Shown: in pieces, positions 1 to 4,910 of the stretch | Layout of the letters: each line of letters begins with the position of its first letter | How positions within the stretch are numbered: position 1 is the first letter of the stretch | Origin: Opitutia bacterium UBA977 | Lineage (GTDB): Bacteria > Verrucomicrobiota > Verrucomicrobiia > Opitutales > Coraliomargaritaceae | Direction of reading: 5' to 3' | NCBI GenBank assembly: GCA_002292345.1 | Contig: DBBT01000043.1 | Coordinates: 1 to 5,611, forward strand | Length of the DNA stretch: 5,611 nt | Notes under the pieces: model-generated | The model's database searches: none | What the model saw: only the letters and a program-made list of their open reading frames with translations | What the model was told of the DNA's origin: nothing | Translations under genes and position numbers: made by a program

Positions 1-2895
1 GTGATGGTCACCTACAAAGTCGGCGCACGCAATGAAGTGGCTGGCACGACTGGCGCGACCCACATCCTCGAACACATGATGTTCAAAGGCACCGACCGCT
101 TTAATAGCAGCGACGGCTCGGACTATTCCAGTGAGATGGAACGCATCGGCGCGCGCTCAAATGCTACCACATACTTCGACCGCACCAACTATTACGCGAC
201 GCTTCCGAGCGAATATGTCGCACACACCATCGAGCTAGAGGCCGACCGTATGCGTAATCTGCGCATCCGCGAAGAAGACCTCGCCTCTGAAATGACCGTG
301 GTGCGCAACGAATACGAACGCGGTGAGAACAACCCAGTCAGCACCTTAATTAAAGAAGTCTATTCGGCTGCCTTCGTCGCACACCCCTACACCCACCCCA
401 CCATCGGCTGGCGTTCGGACATCGAAAGCACTTCTCCCGAAAAATTGCGGGCTTTTTACAATGCTTTTTACTGGCCCGAAAATGCAGTGCTGACCGTGAT
501 CGGCGGCTTCGATACCGATGCCACTCTCGAAGCTGTGCAGCAATTTTACGGTGCGGTGCCCAAAGCACCACATACGATTCCCGTGGTAGAAACTACCGAG
601 CCCAAACAACTTGGTCCCCGTCGGCTGATTATTGAGCGTAGCGGCCAAGTCGGCGTCGTCATGACCGCATTCAAAGCACCCGCTGGAACCCACGAAGACT
701 GGGCTGCACTCGCTCTGATTGAGCAAATCGTCGGTGCCGACAAAACTGGTCGCCTCTATCGCGCGCTGGAAGACCTAGGCAAAGCTAGTTCCACCTTCAC
801 TTACGCGCCTCAACTCCGCGACCCCAGCCTCTTTACACTTGGCGCTTATTTGACCGCCGAAGCCACGCACGAAGAGACCGAAGCCATCATTCTCAACGAG
901 ATCAAAAAACTAATCGGCGGTGGCGTCACCGCAGACGAACTCGCGCGTGCCAAATCAGTCATTCAAGCCAACACCGTTTACGGGCGCGATGGCCCCTATG
1001 CAATTGCCACCCAAATCAACGAAGCAATCGCTATGGGAGATTGGACCAATTACGTCAACCTTCCTAAAGCGATTCAAAATGTAACCGCCGAAGAGATCAA
1101 ACGCGTCGCCGCCAAATATTTCGTTCGCAATCATAGCACAACCGGTTGGTTCGTTCCACAGCAGTCGAGCACCGTCGCGCAACTTACGCATAGCTCGCAT
1201 GGCCCGCACTACTTCCGTGATCCCGCCGTCTTCGGACCTAGCCACAACGCACCCGAAGCAAACGCTGACGTCAGTACCAGCCAAGCACCACTCGTCGATT
1301 TCTCAAGCCATATGCAGCGCGCCAAGATTGCCGGCATTGAGATCATCGCCATCGACATGCCGATCCACGACGTCGTCTCTTTCGTCGGCAGCTTTGCCGC
1401 AGGCGAGACACTCAGCCCAGTTGATGCCCCGACACTCGCGGGCCTGACCGCGTTGATGCTCGACAAAGGCACCAAGCGCAACGACCGCTTTGCGATCGCC
1501 GAGCGCCTTGACACCCTTGGCGCTGGTATCGGATTTTCCGCGAGCGCACACAGTCTCGGCTTTTCCGGTCAATTCCTCCGCGAAGATGCTGGTGCAGTCA
1601 TGGGCTTACTCGCCGAACAATTGCGCGAGCCAGCATTTGATCCCGAGGTACTCGAAACGTTAAAGAGCCGACAAAGCGCGGGGCTACTGCAAGCGATCGA
1701 CAATCCCGACTACAGAGCCAACGCGCAAGTCGCACGCATGCTTTACCCGAAAGGCCACCCGAATTACTCCGACAAAATCGATGTGCTCATCGAAGATTTA
1801 AAAGCCACCACTATTACAGACATCGCGCAGTTTCATGCCGATCACTACGGCCCGAAGTCGATGCGACTCGTCTTTGCTGGCGATATTGACTTCGAGCAAC
1901 TTACCGCCGCGGTCGAGTTTGCTTTCGAAGGTTGGAGCGGAGGGGTGGATTTCCCCACCGAGCTGCCTGCACAGCTGAAAAACAATCAACAATCGAAGCG
2001 TATTTACATTGCTGATAAAACCAGTGTCGCAGTGCGCTACGCACAAAACACTGGTATCCAACGCACCGACGACGATTACATTCCCTTCATGCTCGGCAAT
2101 TACATACTTGGCGGCAGCTTCAACTCACGGCTGATGCAAGCAGTGCGTAAGCAACAAGGCCTAACTTACAGCATTCGTTCCGGCCACAGCGGCGACATTC
2201 TCACACCCGGCAACTGGAGCCTGAGCGCCAGCTTTTCGCCCGCCCTACTCGATCAAGGCCTTGCTGCGACCGAGGCCATCTTCACCGAATGGTATGAGCA
2301 AGGCATCAATCCCACCGAAGTGCAGAAGGCAATCGATACTCTCTCTGGTGCTTATTTAGTTGGGCTCTCCACCACTGGCAGCGTCGCTGGACAAGTACAC
2401 AGCTTCGTGCAACGCGGATTCGACCCAGAGTATATCGATGAATACCCACAACACCTCCGAGCCGTCACGGCAGAGCAAGTCAACCGCACCATCCGCCAAT
2501 ATTTAAAGCCACAGCAGCACACGCTCGTCGTCGCGGGCTCACTTGACACACCACAAGAAGCGGAGCCTGTCAGTATTCAGAAGCAACATGACATCTCCAT
2601 CCGCCTCGACACACCCGATGCCGGCTGGAGCATCGAAATCGACAAAGTTTACCGTTCCAGCGAAAGTCTCGTCGTGATCGCACAACTCAAGCACAGCGGC
2701 GATAGTGCTGCCGCTGTCATCAGCACCGTATCTGACAGCGTCAGCATTCCCAGCACCGACCAAGCGCTGACGCAGAGGTACTACATTCTCGGCAAAACGT
2801 GGGACTGGGGCGTTGCTCCCGACTACACATTCATCGATTCGATGGACGCCTTCGGCACCGCACTGGATCAAGCCGAACTAATCTACAAAAAATAA
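1..2895 (+). CDS. M16 family zinc metallopeptidase, two-unit, 5'-truncated by window edge
   Basis: This is a pitrilysin/insulinase-family (M16) peptidase, which cuts peptides inside a clamshell formed by two homologous halves. The inverted zinc motif HxxEH is visible as H21-I-L-E24-H25. The likely third zinc ligand is E104, in the stretch N-E-Y-E-R-G-E, about 79 residues on. An M16 C-terminal-type domain follows at about 150-390. A second M16 unit starts near 455; there the zinc motif is replaced by G481-L-T-A-L485, so this half is catalytically dead, as is usual in fused M16 proteins. The second C-domain carries the conserved GGSFNSR (704-710) and the R716/Y723 substrate-binding pair. About 85 C-terminal residues (878-964) are not part of the M16 fold I know. 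Base 1 is a GTG, but it aligns inside the first M16 domain, so the real start, and any signal peptide, lie upstream (perhaps 40-70 residues). The family call is secure; the substrate is unknown. Confidence 0.95.
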   Translation: MMVTYKVGARNEVAGTTGATHILEHMMFKGTDRFNSSDGSDYSSEMERIGARSNATTYFDRTNYYATLPSEYVAHTIELEADRMRNLRIREEDLASEMTVVRNEYERGENNPVSTLIKEVYSAAFVAHPYTHPTIGWRSDIESTSPEKLRAFYNAFYWPENAVLTVIGGFDTDATLEAVQQFYGAVPKAPHTIPVVETTEPKQLGPRRLIIERSGQVGVVMTAFKAPAGTHEDWAALALIEQIVGADKTGRLYRALEDLGKASSTFTYAPQLRDPSLFTLGAYLTAEATHEETEAIILNEIKKLIGGGVTADELARAKSVIQANTVYGRDGPYAIATQINEAIAMGDWTNYVNLPKAIQNVTAEEIKRVAAKYFVRNHSTTGWFVPQQSSTVAQLTHSSHGPHYFRDPAVFGPSHNAPEANADVSTSQAPLVDFSSHMQRAKIAGIEIIAIDMPIHDVVSFVGSFAAGETLSPVDAPTLAGLTALMLDKGTKRNDRFAIAERLDTLGAGIGFSASAHSLGFSGQFLREDAGAVMGLLAEQLREPAFDPEVLETLKSRQSAGLLQAIDNPDYRANAQVARMLYPKGHPNYSDKIDVLIEDLKATTITDIAQFHADHYGPKSMRLVFAGDIDFEQLTAAVEFAFEGWSGGVDFPTELPAQLKNNQQSKRIYIADKTSVAVRYAQNTGIQRTDDDYIPFMLGNYILGGSFNSRLMQAVRKQQGLTYSIRSGHSGDILTPGNWSLSASFSPALLDQGLAATEAIFTEWYEQGINPTEVQKAIDTLSGAYLVGLSTTGSVAGQVHSFVQRGFDPEYIDEYPQHLRAVTAEQVNRTIRQYLKPQQHTLVVAGSLDTPQEAEPVSIQKQHDISIRLDTPDAGWSIEIDKVYRSSESLVVIAQLKHSGDSAAAVISTVSDSVSIPSTDQALTQRYYILGKTWDWGVAPDYTFIDSMDAFGTALDQAELIYKK

Positions 2896-2989
2896 ATTTA
2901 CGCACTTTTCGATTGCCCGACACCACAATCCCACACGTGATAGCAAACTTTTAAACCTGCACACTTTCACACTATTTATAGTTTTTACC

Positions 2990-3439
2990 ATGCCTAAAAT
3001 CGACATCGAAACCCTCAAATTCATTTTGCAGCGCAACGAGCCCGACATCCGTAAGATCGCTGGTATCATGCAGGAAATCGAAATGGAGCTCAAAGCAGAG
3101 GAAGAAGAAAAAGCTCTACGGCCACCGGCAGTTAAGAAGCAAAACGTCCTGCTAGTTTCTGACCCCGATGGCTCACTGAGGGAGAAAGATATCGTCGGCT
3201 GGATCGCTCAAATCCCTGAGGAGGACGACATCGCCACGACCGCAAGTCGTATCCACAGCGCCGCTCACGAATTCAATACGACGCCTAAAGGCATCCGCAT
3301 GCCAGTCGAAACGATCGGCGAAGCTTGCGAGATCGTTACCGCAAAATTCTTCAAAGAGCAAAATGTCTGGGTCAAATCCAAGACCCCGCTGCTCATCATT
3401 CCGGTCGTGAACAAGATCCCGACCGACCATCAGGAGTAA
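2990..3439 (+). CDS. Hypothetical protein, 149 aa, acidic with N-terminal helical segment
   Basis: I do not recognise this protein. Residues 1-45 look like an amphipathic or coiled-coil helix ending in an acidic run (E-E-E-E around 37-40). A Pro-containing basic linker follows (45-51), then a compact-looking alpha/beta region. That region has a hydrophobic strand and turn, VLLVSDPDG (53-61), then W71-I-A-Q-I-P, and a C-terminal hydrophobic strand, LLIIPVV (134-140). There is one cysteine (C113), no signal peptide and no membrane segment, so it is probably cytoplasmic. The ATG is the start that keeps the helical N-terminus, and no Shine-Dalgarno sequence precedes it. It lies 94 bp after the peptidase on the same strand and is followed 9 bp later by an intrinsic terminator, which supports it as a real expressed unit. 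No function can be assigned from the sequence alone. Confidence 0.75.
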   Translation: MPKIDIETLKFILQRNEPDIRKIAGIMQEIEMELKAEEEEKALRPPAVKKQNVLLVSDPDGSLREKDIVGWIAQIPEEDDIATTASRIHSAAHEFNTTPKGIRMPVETIGEACEIVTAKFFKEQNVWVKSKTPLLIIPVVNKIPTDHQE

Positions 3440-3448
3440 TCCAAAATC

Positions 3449-3474
3449 AAAGCGCCCGAAACGGTCGCTTTTTT
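3449..3474 (+). terminator. Rho-independent terminator after the 149-aa hypothetical gene
   Basis: The outer stem AAAGCG (3449-3454) pairs with CGCTTT (3466-3471). After a C/T mismatch, CCG (3456-3458) pairs with CGG (3462-3464) around an AAA loop. The downstream arm runs into an uninterrupted T tract (3469-3474). It starts 9 bp after the stop codon at 3437-3439. It should end the upstream transcript and separate it from sodN, implying that sodN has its own promoter in 3476-3584. Confidence 0.8.
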
Positions 3475-3490
3475 GTAGTCACGGCTTTGG

Positions 3491-3519
3491 TTAATCGAGA
3501 TATTGCTGGCGAGTATTAT
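3491..3519 (+). promoter_or_regulatory. Weak candidate sodN promoter
   Basis: The hexamer TATTAT (3514-3519) matches the sigma-70 -10 consensus at five of six positions. It sits 17 bp after TTAATC (3491-3496), which is only a poor -35 match. It lies between the terminator and the sodN start, where a promoter is expected. A small hairpin could form just downstream (AGAGC 3523-3527 with GCTCT 3538-3542) in the presumed leader. Position supports this more than sequence does. Nothing else recognisable is in 3475-3584. Confidence 0.3.
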
Positions 3520-3584
3520 TATAGAGCCCTACCAGTAGCTCTCAAACAAGCCTCGGCACAAAAAAACACCCTCTATTCATAACG

Positions 3585-3668
3585 ATGAACATATCAAAAA
3601 TAACCTCATTTGTATTTGCACTCTTTCTGGCAAGCACACCGTTTATTGCCAAACAAACAGTCACCGCG
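3585..3668 (+). other. Predicted signal peptide of Ni-SOD, cleavage before His29
   Basis: The leader has a charged start (K5), a hydrophobic core (roughly I6-A22), a short polar region (K23-Q24-T25) and V-T-A at -3 to -1. Cleavage after A28 (codon 3666-3668) would expose the nickel-ligand histidine as residue 1. In Streptomyces and cyanobacteria the Ni-SOD prosequence is instead removed by the dedicated peptidase SodX and the enzyme stays in the cytoplasm. The leader here therefore implies an extracytoplasmic enzyme, matured by the general signal peptidase. This is a by-eye prediction. Confidence 0.75.
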
Positions 3669-4052
3669 CACTGCCAAGTCCCTTGCGGTATCTACAACGA
3701 CAGCGCACGTGTGCAAAGCATGCTCGAAGACGCCGCAACCGTAATCAAGGCCACTAAAATTCTGGCCGAGTTGGAAGGTAATACGGATGCCCAGTCGAAT
3801 AATCAATCCACTCGATGGGTGCTCAACAAAGAGCAGCACGCGCAAAAAATCATCGCCACCATCAGTGATTATTACCTCACGCAGCGCGTTAAGCCGAGCC
3901 AAGCCGACTACACAGAGCGCCTAATTAAGCATCACGCCGTAATCCTGGCCGCGATGAAAGCCAAACAAAATGCCGACAGCACTTATGCCACCGCACTCGC
4001 TGAAAGTATTAAAGCGCTAAGGGCCTATTATCCTGGGCACTCGCACGAGTAA
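3585..4052 (+). CDS. sodN: Nickel superoxide dismutase with export-type leader
   Basis: Ni-SOD converts superoxide to hydrogen peroxide and oxygen at a nickel held by the N-terminal 'nickel hook' of the mature protein, HCxxPCGxY. Here the hook is H29-C30-Q-V-P33-C34-G35-I-Y37. His1 (amine and imidazole), Cys2 and Cys6 of the mature numbering are the metal ligands in characterised Ni-SODs. The family-typical segment around R77-W78-V-L-N-K82-E-Q-H85 is also present, and the mature part (127 residues) is close to the roughly 117 of Streptomyces Ni-SOD. Mature position 3 is Gln, where Streptomyces has Asp. Residues 1-28 look like a Sec signal peptide: K5, a hydrophobic core at 6-22, then V26-T-A28 immediately before the hook, an ideal signal peptidase I site. 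The first ATG is used; no Shine-Dalgarno is seen. No sodX maturation protease is adjacent. The gene meets the convergent regulator gene stop-to-stop. Confidence 0.95.
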   Translation: MNISKITSFVFALFLASTPFIAKQTVTAHCQVPCGIYNDSARVQSMLEDAATVIKATKILAELEGNTDAQSNNQSTRWVLNKEQHAQKIIATISDYYLTQRVKPSQADYTERLIKHHAVILAAMKAKQNADSTYATALAESIKALRAYYPGHSHE

Positions 4053-4059
4053 CTAGTTA
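4050..4059. other. Ten-base palindrome holding both convergent stop codons
   Basis: TAACTAGTTA is a perfect palindrome. The sodN stop TAA is 4050-4052, and the regulator stop on the opposite strand (TAG) is 4053-4055, so the two genes abut with no spacer. No intrinsic terminator lies between them. The 3' ends of the two mRNAs probably run into the opposite gene. The palindrome is short enough to be chance or a constraint of abutting stop codons. Confidence 0.6.
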
Positions 4060-4718
4060 CCTCGCACCAGCACCTTAGCCGCCGCGCCCAATCCTAAGGT
4101 TAGGCTCTTTTTAGCTACCCCCACTTCGAGGCGCACTGATTCGGCACTCAGACTGCGCGCCACGACACGTAGCGAAACGCCGAGTGTGAGACCCGCTCCG
4201 GCAATGTATTGCAAAAAGTCAGGATCTTGGTCGGTAATACGCGCCACCGAAAGCGGTGTATCCAAGCAGCACGCCACCAAGCTCTCTGAGCTGCCGTGCA
4301 ACAACTCTCCTGCTGCCGAAGGAATCGGATCACCATGCGGATCCTCCGTAGGATGGCCCAAATATTGATCGATCCGCTCAAGTAATAAATCCGAAACCTC
4401 ATGCTCCAAGCACTCGGCCTCGTCATGCACCTCCGACCAATCGAAGCCAAGCACCTCGACTAAAAATTGCTCAATCAAACGATGCCGCCGCAATACATGC
4501 AGCGCCAGTTTACGACCATGCACCGTCAAATGAACCCCGACCCGCGGCGCATAATCAACCAAGCCGGCATCAGCCAATGCCTTGACCATCGTAGTTGCAG
4601 TACCTGGCACGACGCCCAAAGCTTCAGCAACACTCCCCATCGAGACCTGATCCTTTCCTGATTTCTCAGAAACGAGGTATATATGCTTAATATAATCTTC
4701 AACCGTAGAACTAGCCAT
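4053..4718 (-). CDS. DtxR/MntR-family metal-dependent transcriptional regulator with FeoA-like C-domain
   Basis: This family consists of dimeric repressors that bind DNA when loaded with Fe(II) or Mn(II). The 221 residues follow the DtxR plan. A winged-helix DNA-binding domain (about 1-65) has its helix-turn-helix around S26-L53. A metal-binding dimerisation domain (about 66-135) includes the typical V97-H-D-E-A and E105-H106 run. A C-terminal SH3/FeoA-like domain occupies about 148-218. By alignment from memory, the DtxR ancillary-site residues H79, E83 and H98 are all present. In the primary site, E105 and H106 are kept, E102 stands where DtxR has Cys102, and D8 where DtxR has Met10. These last two changes are typical of manganese-responsive MntR. 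However, position 11, Glu in B. subtilis MntR, is Lys here. The chosen ATG places E7-D8-Y9 exactly as in MntR. The gene is divergent from a metal permease and convergent with sodN. Metal specificity is inferred, so no mntR symbol is given. Confidence 0.92.
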   Translation of the reverse strand: MASSTVEDYIKHIYLVSEKSGKDQVSMGSVAEALGVVPGTATTMVKALADAGLVDYAPRVGVHLTVHGRKLALHVLRRHRLIEQFLVEVLGFDWSEVHDEAECLEHEVSDLLLERIDQYLGHPTEDPHGDPIPSAAGELLHGSSESLVACCLDTPLSVARITDQDPDFLQYIAGAGLTLGVSLRVVARSLSAESVRLEVGVAKKSLTLGLGAAAKVLVRGN

Positions 4719-4780
4719 GTATGCACCACGATCACTTGCAGAGGCCCGGACGCCAAGATCATTTTTTGAAAGTTACTGCC

Positions 4781-4804
4781 CCTACTCTTACGCTTAACCC
4801 TAAT
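4781..4804 (+). repeat. Degenerate hexanucleotide array, intergenic copy
   Basis: There are four consecutive hexamers of the form CYTAMY: CCTACT, CTTACG, CTTAAC, CCTAAT. The first 11 bases, with one base on the left, match the permease-gene copy exactly (CCCTACTCTTAC at 4780-4791 and 5375-5386). A second shared word, AGCCCTCAGC (4806-4815), recurs at 5469-5478 in the same order. This suggests a common repeat family rather than coincidence. Confidence 0.55.
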
Positions 4805-4832
4805 CAGCCCTCAGCAAAGGTGCTCTGTAGAT

Positions 4833-4889
4833 TAAGAGGTCTAAATGAGGCTCGCTCACGACTCACTTTAAACTAATTTCTACCTCTTA
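4833..4889. repeat. Spaced 8-bp inverted repeat in the divergent promoter region
   Basis: TAAGAGGT at 4833-4840 is the exact reverse complement of ACCTCTTA at 4882-4889, with 41 bases between the arms. The spacing is too long for a single dimer operator but could mark two half-related sites, or be remnants of repeats in opposite orientation. An 8-bp match in a 190-bp gap can also arise by chance, particularly in this biased composition. Confidence 0.3.
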
Positions 4890-4910
4890 GCTTCTTGCTC
4901 CTCTTTAAGC

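Larger units (their letters stand above)
4719..4910. promoter_or_regulatory. Divergent regulator/permease intergenic region with repeats and inverted repeat
   Basis: This 192-bp gap must hold the promoters of both divergent genes and is the natural site for autoregulation by the DtxR/MntR-type protein. It contains a degenerate hexamer array (4781-4804). It also has a widely spaced inverted repeat, TAAGAGGT (4833-4840) and ACCTCTTA (4882-4889), and a near-palindromic ACTTTAAACT (4865-4874). None matches well the published DtxR or MntR box consensus that I know. TTGAAA (4766-4771) could serve as a -35 element toward the permease, but no good -10 follows at 16-18 bp. The 30 bases before the permease ATG are pyrimidine-rich and lack a Shine-Dalgarno sequence. 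Confidence 0.5.

Noticed and set aside
1..3. GTG at the first base as the true start of the M16 peptidase
   Set aside because: The zinc motif would begin at residue 21, leaving out the first strand and the usual residues before it; the window edge simply falls within the gene.
346..726. Open reading frames on the minus strand inside the M16 gene (also 955-1284, 1209-1572, 1798-2061, 2539-2871)
   Set aside because: They overlap a gene with clear conserved motifs, have skewed compositions and no recognisable domains; they are shadows of the coding strand.
2973..2982. TATTTATAGT as a -10 element for the 149-residue gene
   Set aside because: It lies only 8 bases from the ATG, and no -35 element is found at suitable spacing.
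3325..3582. 85-residue plus-strand frame spanning the end of the hypothetical gene and the terminator
   Set aside because: It overlaps the better-supported 149-residue gene out of frame and runs straight through the terminator hairpin.
4092..4112. DtxR-box-like string (AGCCTAACCTTAGG on the minus strand)
   Set aside because: It lies inside the 3' end of the regulator gene and is fully explained by the codons for K-S-L-T-L-G; an operator there is unlikely.
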